Source: Roseiarcus sp963813555 (lineage in GTDB: Bacteria > Pseudomonadota > Alphaproteobacteria > Rhizobiales > Beijerinckiaceae). Taken from it: a stretch of 64,000 nt of DNA. The stretch is taken from contig CAWEZX010000009.1 in assembly GCA_963813555.1 (NCBI GenBank), forward strand, positions 124,001-188,000, in the 5' to 3' direction. Shown piece after piece: positions 24,805-34,041 of the stretch. Every line of letters begins with the position of its first letter. The stretch's first letter is position 1. Under the pieces are notes generated by a model. That model searched no databases and was not told the DNA's origin. It worked only from the letters and a program-made list of their open reading frames with translations. The position numbers and the translations under genes are program-made.

Positions 24805-26607
24805 ATGCCAGACCTCGAACCGATTTCCTATTCTGACGCGAAGATTCGCGCGATCCTGGAGCGGGTGAAGACGATCGCGCTTGTCGGCGCGTCCGCGAAC
24901 TGGAACCGCCCCAGCTACTTCGTGATGAAGTATCTGCAGGGCAAAGGCTATCGCGTGATCCCCGTCAATCCGGGCATAGCCGGGAAGCCTCTGCTCGGCG
25001 AGATGGCCTATGCGTCGCTGCGCGACATTCCGGAAAAGGTCGACATGGTCGATGTGTTTCGCAGGTCCGACGAAGCGCCCAGCGTCGTCGCCGATGCGGT
25101 CGCTATCGGCGCCGAGGTCGTATGGATGCAATTGGGCGTCCGCAACGACGAGGCGGCCAAGACAGCCGAGGCGGCCGGCCTCGAAGTGATCATGAACCGC
25201 TGCCCGAAGATCGAATTCGGGCGCCTCGGCGGCGAATTGTCGTGGAGCGGAGTGAACAGCGGCATGATCCAGAACCGTCCGCCGGCGGCGCCGTTGCAGC
25301 GGCGGGTCAAGAGCCGTCCCGCGCCGTCGCGCAATCTTGACTACGGCTTCGAGACGCGCGCGATCCATGCCGGCGCCGCGCCCGATCCGACGACGGGCGC
25401 GCGTTCGACCCCGATCTATCAGACGACGGCTTATGTGTTCGACGATGTCGACCATGCCGCCTCGCTCTTCAACCTGCACAATTTCGGCTACATCTATTCG
25501 CGGCTCACCAACCCGACCGTGTCGGTGCTGGAAGAACGGATCGCTGCGCTCGAGGGCGGCCGGGCCGCGGTCGCCGCCGCGTCCGGCCACGCGGCGCAGT
25601 TCCTCACCTTCTTCACCCTGATGGAGTTGGGCGACGAGTTCGTCGCCTCGCGCAACCTTTATGGCGGCTCGCTCACCCAGTTCGGCCTCTCGTTCAAGAA
25701 GCTCGGTTGGACCTGCCATTTCGTCGATCCGACGGAGCCCGAGAATTTCCGTAAAAGCCTGACGCCGAAGTGCAAGGCGATCTTCATCGAAAACCTCGCC
25801 AATCCCGGGGGCGTCGTCGTCGACATCGCGGGGGTCGCCGCGGTCGCCCATGAGGCAGGGCTGCCGCTCATCGTCGACAACACGCTGGCGACGCCGTACC
25901 TCTGCCGGCCGATCGAGCATGGGGCCGACATCGTCGTGCATTCGACGACCAAGTTCCTGGCGGGGCACGGCAATGCGCTGGGCGGCGTCGTGGTCGAGTC
26001 GGGCAAGTTCGACTGGTCGCAAGGCGGCCGCTTTCCCTCCCTGACCGAGCCGGAGCCGGCCTATCATGGGCTCAAGTTTTTCGAGAATTTCGGCGATTTC
26101 GCTTTCACCATGAAGGCGCGCGCGGTGGCCTTGCGCGATTTTGGCCCAGCGCTTGCGCCGATGAACGCTTTCCTGACGATCACTGGCGTGGAGACCCTCC
26201 ACGTGCGAATGGAGCGGCATGTCGAGAATGCGCGCAAGGTCGCTGAGTTTCTCGCTCACCACCCCAAAGTCGCCTGGGTGTCCTACGCCAGTCTGAAGGA
26301 CAGTTCGTATTACAAGCTCGCGCAGAAGTATCTGCCGAAGGGCGCCGGGGCGGTGTTCACGTTCGGCGTCCGCGGCGGGTTCGAGGCCGGCGTCAGGCTG
26401 GTCGAAGGCGTACGCCTGTTCTCGCATCTGGCGAATATCGGCGACACGCGCAGCCTCATCCTGCATCCGGCCTCGACCACCCATCGGCAATTGACCGACG
26501 AGCAGCGCGTCGCCGCTGGCGCAGGCGACGACGTGGTCCGGCTGTCGATCGGCCTCGAGACGGCCGAGGATCTGATCCGCGATCTCGATCAGGCGCTGGG
26601 AGGGTGA
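24805..26607 (+). CDS. CoA-binding domain fused to O-acetylhomoserine sulfhydrylase
   Basis: 600 residues in one frame. Residues 1-140 form a YccU-like CoA-binding Rossmann domain (IALVGASANWNRPSYFVMKY, GAEVVWMQLGV, NRCPKIEFGRL). A Pro/Arg-rich linker (155-178) follows, then a complete Cys/Met-metabolism PLP enzyme: ETRAIHAGAAPDPTTGARS, YSRLTNPTVSVLEERIAALEGG, PLIVDNTLATPYLC and the Schiff-base Lys in HSTTKFLAGHG. The second half makes homocysteine from O-acetylhomoserine and sulfide. In many Alphaproteobacteria the two are adjacent genes. The fusion suggests that the CoA-binding part works with the sulfhydrylase, perhaps sensing acyl-CoA; that is inference. An intact IS630 sits 33 bases upstream. 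Confidence 0.9.
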   Translation: MPDLEPISYSDAKIRAILERVKTIALVGASANWNRPSYFVMKYLQGKGYRVIPVNPGIAGKPLLGEMAYASLRDIPEKVDMVDVFRRSDEAPSVVADAVAIGAEVVWMQLGVRNDEAAKTAEAAGLEVIMNRCPKIEFGRLGGELSWSGVNSGMIQNRPPAAPLQRRVKSRPAPSRNLDYGFETRAIHAGAAPDPTTGARSTPIYQTTAYVFDDVDHAASLFNLHNFGYIYSRLTNPTVSVLEERIAALEGGRAAVAAASGHAAQFLTFFTLMELGDEFVASRNLYGGSLTQFGLSFKKLGWTCHFVDPTEPENFRKSLTPKCKAIFIENLANPGGVVVDIAGVAAVAHEAGLPLIVDNTLATPYLCRPIEHGADIVVHSTTKFLAGHGNALGGVVVESGKFDWSQGGRFPSLTEPEPAYHGLKFFENFGDFAFTMKARAVALRDFGPALAPMNAFLTITGVETLHVRMERHVENARKVAEFLAHHPKVAWVSYASLKDSSYYKLAQKYLPKGAGAVFTFGVRGGFEAGVRLVEGVRLFSHLANIGDTRSLILHPASTTHRQLTDEQRVAAGAGDDVVRLSIGLETAEDLIRDLDQALGG

Positions 26608-26715
26608 CGTCGATCGCCGCCCGCGGAAGCGCTCTAAGGGGACGGTTGATAGTTGGCTGCTGGTCTAAATTCGCGTATCCCCAAAATGCCCGACCTTCCA
26701 TGTGTTGACAACAAT

Positions 26716-27402
26716 ATGCTCCGACAAATCATTTTCTCCGCAATCGCCATCACTTGTGGATCAAGTTATAGCGCATTTGCAGATTGTCCGGTGCCGCTGG
26801 AGAGGTTTGGAGACCACCCGCAGCCACCAGCCCCAATCCGTCCCCCTCCCGTTGACAACACTTATGGTCATTTTTCGTTCGGTTCTGACATCTGGACCGA
26901 TCCCGACACCCACGCCTACTTCTCGTGGAATTTTATTAGGAATGACGACGCTCAGGGCCTTGCGATTTCCTGGGACAAGGCCGGAATTGACCAAACTTCA
27001 GCGCCGATTGCGGCTGGACACAATACTTGTACATTTAACCCGCTCGCAGAACAATCGCCAGCACTCGACTTTCCTCATTACATAGACCACGATGCACCAA
27101 TCATCTATAGTTCAGCGACCAAAGAGCAAAAGGCGTGGGTCTATCGCGAACCGGACCAAAGGAACTCCTCGAAGACGGGCGAAGGCGGAAACAGGAGGCC
27201 CGAAGACTGGCTGAAGCACATATTTTCCAGATTTGCCACGACATATGTAGATACGGTGGGAAAAAATCATAACATCGATGTTACTATCGCGTCGGCCTAC
27301 ACTAGCGATAATCTAAAAATCCAAATTTCAACAATTACACCGGAATTAACTCTTGGCATAGCGAACCTGCCAGAACTGCTCTGGCGCGAGCCTGCGGCGT
27401 GA
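26716..27402 (+). CDS. Secreted protein of unknown function, AT-richer
   Basis: 228 residues from ATG 26716: signal peptide (IIFSAIAITCGSSYSAFA, then DCPVP), a Pro-rich segment (HPQPPAPIRPPPVD), and a mature domain rich in Asp, Asn, Tyr and Thr. I do not recognise the family. Its base composition is clearly more AT-rich than its neighbours and it lies between two insertion sequences, so horizontal acquisition is likely. TTGACA-like bases occur at 26704-26710, about 10 bases before the start, too close for a usual promoter with this ATG. The frame is open upstream to 26653, but those residues lack signal character. Confidence 0.6.
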   Translation: MLRQIIFSAIAITCGSSYSAFADCPVPLERFGDHPQPPAPIRPPPVDNTYGHFSFGSDIWTDPDTHAYFSWNFIRNDDAQGLAISWDKAGIDQTSAPIAAGHNTCTFNPLAEQSPALDFPHYIDHDAPIIYSSATKEQKAWVYREPDQRNSSKTGEGGNRRPEDWLKHIFSRFATTYVDTVGKNHNIDVTIASAYTSDNLKIQISTITPELTLGIANLPELLWREPAA

Positions 27403-27420
27403 TTGGGCGCCCTCAATCTA

Positions 27421-28471
27421 GAGCATCGGACGGTCATTTGAATCCGTACCCTGCGGCTTTGAAGTAGTTTGCGCATTCCTGTGGAGGGAAGAGATCGCAG
27501 ATTTGGCCGATGGCTTTCCAGAGTTGGTCGATGGTGCGCATGGCCATGGCGCGCAGATGCGCCTTGAGTTTGGCGAAGGCCATTTCGATGGGATTGAGGT
27601 CGGGGCTGTAGGGCGGCAGAAACAGCATCCAGGCGCCCCGCGCGCGGATGGCTTGTTCGGCGGCGGGGCTTTTGTGGGCGGGCAGATTGTCCAGGATGAC
27701 GATGTCGCCTTCTTGCAGCGTTGGAACGAGTTGGGTGCGCACGTAGGTGTCGAAGATCGCCCGGTCCATTGGGGCGTCGACGACCCAGGGCGCGGTCAGG
27801 GCGCCGCAGCGCAATCCGGCGACGAAAGTCTGGGTCTTCCAATGGCCGAAGGGGGCCTTGGAGCGAAGGCGCTTGCCCCGGTCGCAGCGTCCGCGCGCGC
27901 GGGTCATCTTGGTGTTGGTTCCCGTTTCGTCGATGAACACCAGCCGATGGGGCTCGGCCCGCATCTGAGGCTGCCGTTCAGCCTTCCACGCCTCGCGCGC
28001 CTGGCGCACGTCGGGCCGATCGCATTCGCTGGCCTGAAGGCTTTTTTTTAAAGCTCAGGCCGTTGCGGATCAGCCAGCGCGACAGCGAGGCGGGGTCGGC
28101 TTTCACGCCGCTGGCGGCTTGGAGTTCGCCGGCCAGCTCCGGCATGCTGATGTCGTCCTTCTCCGCCACCCGGCGCAGGATGAAGACGCGGTGCGGATCG
28201 AGCTTGCTGTGTCGCCAGCCGCCGAGCGCTTTGGGCGTAACCGCGCCGCGCTCGCGAAAAGCCGTCATCAAATTGATGACGAACGAGGGCGACACCCTGA
28301 AATGGGCCGCCGCCGCACGCCGCGAATGCCCGCCCTCAACGTAACTCACCACACGCTCGCGAAGATCAAGCGAATAGGGCTTCGGCATCGCAAATCACCT
28401 CCAACCGGAAGTGAACCCCATTCTCATCCACGCTGGAATCCCCGCCGATTCAATCTGACCGTCCGATGCTC
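27421..28471 (-). mobile_element. IS630-family insertion sequence (second type), TA duplication
   Basis: 1051 bp bounded by TA at 27419-27420 and 28472-28473. The inverted repeats GAGCATCGGACGGTCA are identical over 16 bp. Different from the IS630 copy at 23641 in ends and in protein sequence. It cuts a decayed gene on its right side. Confidence 0.9.
27434..28388 (-). CDS. IS630-family transposase by frameshift (OrfA/OrfB)
   Basis: OrfA starts at ATG 28388 with a paired-like helix-turn-helix (YSLDLRERVVSYVEGGHSRR) and ends at 27978. OrfB runs to 27434 and has the DDE core: FIDETGTNTKMTRARGR, DIVILDNLPAHKS and PYSPDLNPIEMAFAKLK. The overlap contains A8 on the coding strand (T8 at 28042-28049), allowing a frameshift fusion of about 315 residues. 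All three catalytic acidic residues are present, so transposition competence is plausible. Confidence 0.9.
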
Positions 28472-28477
28472 TAGTAA

Positions 28478-28650
28478 TTGTTAACCGCGTGGGGGCGGCC
28501 GGATCGTTCAACACCGCCGCCAGCGTGGCGATGGCCTGAGGCCCTTGTTCGCGCGCCAGATGGTGCACGCCGACGTCAAACTTTTTTTTTCGGCGGCCTT
28601 CCGGCTGAGGTGGCGGCCGCCCGGATCGCGGGGTACGCCGTTCGGGAAGG
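28478..28650 (-). pseudogene. Relic of a DUF5681-like gene, truncated by IS630
   Basis: Minus strand reads PFPNGVPRDPGGRHLSRKA, shifts frame at an A9 run (28572-28580), then reads VGVHHLAREQGPQAIATLAA before meeting the IS630 right end. The GNPGGR-like start and the LARxxxxxAIxTLxxVLND pattern match small conserved alphaproteobacterial proteins annotated DUF5681. Both truncated and frameshifted. Confidence 0.5.
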
Positions 28651-28697
28651 GCTTGGGTCTCTCGGACCGCTATGTTTGGTCACAAGTTGTTGATCCG

Positions 28698-28931
28698 TTA
28701 GCCTCTGCCGCAAAGAGTCCGTGCTTCAGGGCGTTCCAGCTCGCCCTTCGAGCGATATTCCTTCAACGCGGACACCGGCGCAGCGAAGGTCATAATCAAT
28801 TTGTTGAACGCCCGGATGTTCTCGACATGCGCTAGCGGCGGGCGAACGTCGAGGCCCGTATGGACGGGCCGCCATCTGGTCTGCCAGCATCGCCTCGATA
28901 TGGTCGCGCGGCTCGATGCCCGCATGCCCCT
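28698..28931 (-). pseudogene. Relic of a small conserved gene, cut by IS4
   Basis: Minus strand reads GIEPRDHIEAMLADQMAA at the IS4 border, then after a shift RAFNKLIMTFAAPVSALKEY and RSKGE. This order (EPRDxIExMLxxQM, then a kinase-like helix LxRTFAxQVExLKRYRSxGEQ) is that of a small conserved protein usually found next to DUF5681-type genes. It stops where IS4 begins and has lost its middle. Confidence 0.5.
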
Positions 28932-30201
28932 CACGGCTGTCCGGTTCATGATGAGGGGAAGGAGAGTTGGAGTTGGCGCGAGTCGAGCGGCGGGGGAGGT
29001 GGGGGACTTCGGAGTCGAGAGGCGTCTTTTCGATGCATGAGATTGGCGCGCACGAGTCGAACGAGCTCGAGGAAGCCGTGCGCATCTTTCGTGATCTGTT
29101 GCAGGGCGCGCAGCAGAAGAAAGGCGATCAGCGCCACCGCGATCTGGATGCGCACCGCGTTTTCCGATCTTCCGATGAACTTCGTGATCTTCAACGTCTG
29201 CTTCATCAGCCGGAAGAACAATTCGATCTGCCAGCGGCGCTTGTAGAGATCGGCGATCTCCTGCGCGGGCGCGTCAAGATCGTTGGTGAGCAGGCGCAGG
29301 GTCTCGCCGGTCTCGGTCCTGACCACGATCTCGCGCACCGCATCCTGCATCGGGTTCTTGCGGTTCATCGCCTGTCGGACGGGCAGAAAGCCGATCCGGT
29401 GGCTGAGCAGGGTCGATCCGGGCTCAAGCGGCAGTTCGCGCGGCTCGTTCAACGGCGTATTGGTCTTGAACCGCGTCACCAGCCGGCAGCCGAGCGCGTC
29501 GAGCTTGGCCCAGAAGCCGAAGTCGTAATAGCCGAGGTCGAAGACGTAGGTCGCGCCCGCCTCAATCGGCATCGCCTTGGCTGCGCTGATGTCGTTGACG
29601 TTGGCCGCAGTGACGGCGTGATAGACGGGGCGGCCGAAGTCGGGATCGTAGACGACATGCGCCTTAGCCCCGAAAACCGAGGTCGAAAAGCGCGCCCATT
29701 CCGCGCCCACGCCAGCAAGCCTGAGCCCGGTCGAATCGATCAGCCGCACGGCGTCGGCCATTTTGCGGCGGAAGCCGCGGCTTGCGCCAGCCAGCATCGC
29801 CTCGAACAGGCCGGAAAAGACGCGGAAATCGCTGGCGTGGTTGGCGTCGGCGAAGGTCGAGCGCTTCGGCGCGGCGGCGCCGCAATGATAGAGCCGGCCC
29901 TGATGGCTCGCCATCGTCGCCTCGATCTCGCGCAACGAGCAAGCGCCGCTCAGTTGCGCGAACAGAAGCGCCGTCAGGTGCTGGCGCGAGGTGAAGCTGC
30001 GCGTCCCCTCGTCGGCCCCATGCTCCCCAACCAGCCCGTCGAAGGCCGCCCAGGGAACCGGTTTCAGAAGATCGTGAAAGACGCTATTCCTGTGCCGCAC
30101 GGCTTTGGTCCTTTCGTGTCCCGATGAGTCGCGAAACTCAGGAGACGAGTAGAATCAAAGCCGTGCGCCTAAGCAAGCAAAACTCCTGCCGGACAGCCGT
30201 G
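28932..30201 (-). mobile_element. IS4-family insertion sequence with 9-bp target duplication
   Basis: 1270 bp. The direct repeat CATGCCCCT is at 28923-28931 and 30202-30210. The terminal inverted repeat CACGGCTGTCCGG is identical over 13 bp at both ends. Complete. Confidence 0.92.
28946..30100 (-). CDS. IS4-family transposase
   Basis: 384 residues: N-terminal DUF4372-type segment (HDLLKPVPWAAFDGLVGEHG), then the DDE fold with Asp in VRLIDSTGLRL, Asp in TYVFDLGYYDFGFW and the YREK-like signature YKRRWQIELFFRLMKQTLKI with the catalytic Glu. The C-terminus has a run of prolines (PPPPPPLDSR). The gene fills the element, is undamaged and reads away from the IS5 copy inserted next to it. Confidence 0.94.
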   Translation of the reverse strand: MRHRNSVFHDLLKPVPWAAFDGLVGEHGADEGTRSFTSRQHLTALLFAQLSGACSLREIEATMASHQGRLYHCGAAAPKRSTFADANHASDFRVFSGLFEAMLAGASRGFRRKMADAVRLIDSTGLRLAGVGAEWARFSTSVFGAKAHVVYDPDFGRPVYHAVTAANVNDISAAKAMPIEAGATYVFDLGYYDFGFWAKLDALGCRLVTRFKTNTPLNEPRELPLEPGSTLLSHRIGFLPVRQAMNRKNPMQDAVREIVVRTETGETLRLLTNDLDAPAQEIADLYKRRWQIELFFRLMKQTLKITKFIGRSENAVRIQIAVALIAFLLLRALQQITKDAHGFLELVRLVRANLMHRKDASRLRSPPPPPPLDSRQLQLSFPSS

Positions 30202-30211
30202 CATGCCCCTA

Positions 30212-31070
30212 GGGCATGTCCTCATTTAAGCCAAGCGAGGGCGCAGGCGAGATGGATAGCTGCGAGGAAATTCCGCGCGGTCTTCTCGTATCGGGTGGCG
30301 ATGGCTCGGAATTGTTTGAGAGCATTGAAGAAACGCTCGACGAGGTTACGTTCGGCCTAGAGGCTGAAGTTGCATCGGCGGGGGGATTTGCGGTTGACCT
30401 TGGGCGGGATCACGGGTTCGATGCGGCGCACGGTCAGAGCATCGATGAAGCCGTCGGCGTCATAGCCCTTGTCGGCGATGAGGGCCTGCGGTTCGACTTC
30501 GGCCAGCAGCGCGACGGCCTGGGCGATGGCGTGGACTTGTCCGCCGGTCAGGCAGATCGCCAGCGGATTGCCGAGCGCATCAACGATCGCGTGGATCTTG
30601 GTCGTCAATCCGCCCCGCGATCGCCCGATCGCTTCTTCGCCGCCGTTTTTTTGGGCGCGCCCGCGCTATGCTGATGCGCGCGCACGATCGTGGCGTCGAT
30701 CATCGCGTATTCGTTGTCCGGCTGGTCCGCCAAGGCTTTGAAGAGATTCTCCCAAACCCCTTTCTTCGCCCACCGCGAAAACCGGGTATGGACGTTCTTC
30801 CATCCTCCGAACCGTTCGGGAAGATCACGCCACGGCGCACCGCAGCGAAACTTCCAGATCACCGCCTCGACAAAAAGCCGATCGCCCAGTTCGCTGTTGC
30901 GTCCGACACTGCCCGAGCGACCGGGAAGCAGCCCCTCAATCCGCGCGAACTGATCATCGCGCAAAGCATAACCGCCGCATCGAAAGCCTCCAAAATCGAA
31001 GCCTCCCCATGAATCACGCTTTCAATGATTCGCGAATCCCTTGGTCATCCCTATTTGAGGACACACCACC
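30212..31070 (-). mobile_element. IS5-family (IS427-like) insertion sequence, TA duplication
   Basis: About 859 bp between TA at 30210-30211 and 31071-31072. Both ends carry TGTCCTCA near the border in inverted orientation. Its target TA overlaps the last base of the IS4 target duplication, so it landed directly beside IS4 and is the younger insertion. Confidence 0.75.
30228..30964 (-). pseudogene. IS5-family transposase, frameshift plus in-frame stop
   Basis: First frame (30964-30605) is the N-terminal domain: LPGRSGSVGRNSELGDRLF, VEAVIWKFRCGAPWRDLPE, then MIDATIVRAHQHSAG with the first Asp. The second frame begins LTTKIHAIVDALGNPL, the usual programmed-frameshift join of the IS427 group, and has ALIADKGYDADG with the second Asp. 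A TAG at 30357-30359 then interrupts CNFSL*AERNLVERFFNALK, cutting off the catalytic Glu. The frameshift is normal for the group, the stop is not, so the copy is dead unless suppressed or mis-sequenced. Confidence 0.85.
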
Positions 31071-31123
31071 TAGTCATCGGCGTCATTGGATCTGTGGTGT
31101 TTTTCTGAATCTCTATCGCGGCG

Positions 31124-32175
31124 ATGCCGCGGTGGAGGCGATTCGTGGCGGGGAAGGAGATTGCGGTCAAGAAGTATGTGGCGCGGTTGAGCGCCGAGGA
31201 GCGCGAGCGGCTGGAGGCAATGACTTGCGCAGGCAAGCCCCCGGCGCAGTTACTGAGGAAGGCGCGCATCCTCTTGAAGGCTGACGTGTCGGAGGCGGGC
31301 GAAGGTTGGAGCGACAGGGCGATCTCGGGGGCGCTGGACGCCAGCATAAACACCATCGGCCGCACTCGGCGTCGGCTGGTCGAGGAAGGGTTCGAGGCGA
31401 CGCTGAGCCGCAAACACAATCCGAACTCCGCCCGCGCGCGGATTTTCGACGGCGTGGCGGAGGCGAAATTGATCGCCCTGACCGGCTCGCCGGCTCCCGA
31501 GGGGTTCGCCGGTTGGAGTTTGCGTTTGCTCGAGGCGAAGGCCGTCGAATTGAACATCGTCGAGAAGGCCAGCGACAACACGATTGGAAGGACGCTCAAG
31601 AAAACGCTCTCCAACCTCACCGCAACCGGCAAGGGGTGATCGCGCCGGACGCCGACGCTGGCTTTGTCGCCGCGATGGAGGACGGGCTGGAAACCGATCA
31701 GAAGCCGCGCGACCCCGATCGCCCTCTCGTGGGTGTGGATGAAACGTCCAAGCCGCTGATCGTCGAGACGCGCGCGCCGGTCCCCGCCAAGCCCGGACAA
31801 TCCGCCCGGCGCGATCACCAATACGAGCGCAACGGGGCGGCCAATCTCCGCATGATGTTCGCGCCGCTGGAGGGCTGGCGCCGGGTCAAGGCGACCGACC
31901 GCCACGCCGCCGCTGATTACGCCCAGGTTCTCAAGGAACTATCCGACGTGCATTTTCCCGACGCCGAACAAATCAGGCTGGTCCGGGACAATCTGCACGC
32001 ATACGGCGGCCTCGCTCTACCCAGCCTTCCCCGGCCCGAAGCGCGCCGCCCCGCCAAACGGTTCGAATGGCGTTACACCCCTAAACATGGAAGCTGGCTC
32101 GCTATGGCCGAATCCGAACTCGGCGTTCTGTCGAGCCAATGTCTGATACCAAAGGCTCCGCTGGCTGACTCATAG
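31124..32175 (+). pseudogene. Degraded IS630-family transposase
   Basis: Starts AGKEIAVKKYVARLSAEERE with a helix-turn-helix (SDRAISGALDASINTIGRTR). It loses frame near 31600, where KKNALQPH would need one more A, and continues VGVDETSKPLIVETRAPVPA and YAQVLKELSDVHFPDAEQI. The region after VRDNL is scrambled but resumes at RFEWRYTPKHGSWLAMAESE, and breaks off after LSSQCL. The second Asp-Asn and the Glu are partly preserved. The 3' end of the element is missing, probably cut by the next IS630 copy. Confidence 0.85.
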
Positions 32176-32230
32176 GGGGATTCCCGAATCGCGGGGATGC
32201 TGATTCAAGGCGGCGTGGAGGATTCGCGCC

Positions 32231-32719
32231 ATGCTTTCAGCGGTGAGATTGCGAGAGGATTATTCGGCCGAGGAACTTCGGAGGCTCGCCCGTCGATCGA
32301 AGGACGTCAACCAGAGCCGACGGCTTCTGTCGCTGGCTGCGGTCCGGGACGGCATGGACCGAGGCTCGGCGGCGAAGATCGGCGGCATGGACCGCCAGAC
32401 GCTGCGCGACTGGGTCCATCGCTTCAACGCCTCGGGGCCGGCTGGGCTCATCGACAATTGGACCGAGGGTCCGAAGCCTCGCCTATCGGCGGAGCAACTG
32501 ACTCAGTTCGCGCAGATCGTCGAGGCCGGGCCGGATCGGGAGAAGGACGGGGTGGTCGGCTGGCGGCGGCTCGACCTCAAGCGCGTCATCGCCGAGAGGT
32601 TCGGCGTCGACTTTCACCAGCGCTATGTCGGAAAGCTCCTCGAGAAGCTTGGCTTCTCGCATATCAGCGCCAGGCCCCGTCATCTGGGTCAGGACGAGCG
32701 GATCGTCGAGGCGTTTAAA
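32231..32719 (+). pseudogene. IS630-family transposase, N-terminal fragment
   Basis: ATG 32231 starts a third IS630 type: two helix-turn-helix segments (RGSAAKIGGMDRQTLRDWVH) and the inter-domain region VGWRRLDLKRVIAERFGVDF and YVGKLLEKLGFSHISARPRH. It breaks off after HLGQDERIVEAFK, before any catalytic residue. The frame stays open to 32881 by chance. No right end of the element is visible. Confidence 0.8.
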
Positions 32720-32982
32720 AACGTATGGCCCGCCCCGTTCGCAATGGGTTTTGTCGAGATTGGCGGCCGATCCAGTCTGCTTCAACGTATCCGGCCTCGA
32801 GGAGCTTCCTCCGGCCATGATGGAGATACGCGCGCTCCGGTCCTCATAAAACTCCCGGCGTCAGATCGCGCCGTTTTTTAAGCCAGGCTTCCGGAGCGCC
32901 GTTCGACTGTCAGGCCATCCCGTCTTTACCCTCTCGCAAACCCCTGTTGACCGATGGACGCTTTGACCGTGACCGGCCAATT
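32720..32982. other. Junction DNA between IS fragments, no gene
   Basis: No recognisable frame. It separates the broken IS630 copy from the IS110 remnant and probably consists of several small fragments. Confidence 0.4.
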
Positions 32983-33430
32983 CTATGCCGCCGCAGGCAT
33001 TCCCATGACGGCGAACCGTTCTCCGCGCCGCAGCGCCGCCCAGGCGATCCGCGCCAGCTTGTTGGCGAAGGCGACGATCGCAACGTTGCGATGGGCGCGG
33101 CCTGAAAGGCCTTTGGCCCATCGGCCCAGCGGCGTGTCGCGCTCAGCCACATAGGCAGCGCGGCGCGTGCACCGTGGATCAGCTGTCGGCGAAGGTAGCT
33201 GTTGCCTCGTTTGCTGATGCCAAGCAGCTTCGGCTTGCCGCCGGTGGTGAACTGACGGGGAACCAAGCCGAGCCACGCGGCGAGATCGCGCCCGCGCTCG
33301 AAGCTTTCCGCCCGACCGACGGCGGCGACAAGGGCGGAGGCGACGATCGCGCCGATGCCTGGGATTGATTCCCCCTCGCCCTCCCGGCCCGACCGGCGCA
33401 CAAGAATCTCGGACGGTAGATGCTCAGATA
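32983..33430 (-). pseudogene. IS110-family transposase, C-terminal remnant
   Basis: Minus strand reads ESIPGIGAIVASALVAAVG, AAWLGLVPRQFTTGGKPKLL and GISKRGNSYLRRQLIHGARA, the Transposase_20 domain of IS110. After a one-base shift near 33150 it continues RAHRNVAIVAFANKLARIAW to a stop at 32983. The N-terminal RuvC-like DEDD domain is missing. The left border with the integrase fragment is at about 33430. Confidence 0.85.
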
Positions 33431-33939
33431 TTCGTCGACGCATGATGTCAAAAAGCCCGGCGCCGGCCGCTCGTCGGGTCGGCCGTTCTTCGTCTCGTTG
33501 GCGGCAAGCCCAATCCACCAGCCGTCGCCGATCCTCAGGAAGGACCGGCCGAGGGTCAGGGACGCAAAGGTACCTACGCGGATGGGGCACAGAGCGAGCA
33601 AGGCGATGATGAGCCCATTGCGAAACGACGTTGCTTGCCGGGCGGGTCCGTATTCTGCGTCGCGAGCCTCCTGCATCAGGACGAGACCTGCCTCGACCAG
33701 CTCGCGCGTCTCGACTATGCGCGCGAATTTTGGCCGCGGTCGCGCCCTCGCACGCAGCTGCGCTTCGACATTCTTGAGCCAGTCGAAATCCCCCTCCTGC
33801 GCGAGCGTTTGCGCCATCAACCGCACCCTCTCTACGCCGCTTGCTACCGATCCCGAGCTTCGGCTGAGTTCCGCCCGCTCGACAAAGGCTTCACCGCCGT
33901 GGGGCGTGACACAGGCTGCGGCATCAAGGCGTGTAAGTA
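33431..33939 (-). pseudogene. Tyrosine integrase, middle part (downstream of IS200)
   Basis: Continues the integrase of 34590-35635 on the other side of the IS200 element: GDFDWLKNVEAQLRARARPR, TSFRNGLIIALLALCPIRVG (first catalytic Arg) and GWWIGLAANETKNGRPDE. The frame then runs into IS110 sequence at about 33430, losing the HxxR and Tyr parts of the catalytic domain. Two independent insertions have therefore destroyed this recombinase. Confidence 0.75.
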
Positions 33940-34019
33940 TCCCCCGGCAAAGCCGGGGCTTTAGGATTTGAACCGCTCAAAGCGGTAGGAGGGTCGCTGA
34001 CGCGGCCCTTGATGTTTGG

Positions 34020-34041
34020 AGCCGCCTAAAGGCGGCTTTTT
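34020..34041 (+). terminator. Terminator hairpin within IS200, plus strand
   Basis: AGCCGCC-TAAA-GGCGGCT followed by five T on the plus strand, overlapping the stop of tnpA. It would stop transcription entering the element antisense to tnpA, a known protective feature of IS200. Confidence 0.65.

Noticed and set aside
24697..26490. 597-codon minus-strand frame opposite the sulfhydrylase fusion
   Set aside because: Antisense shadow of a strongly conserved plus-strand enzyme; no domain of its own.
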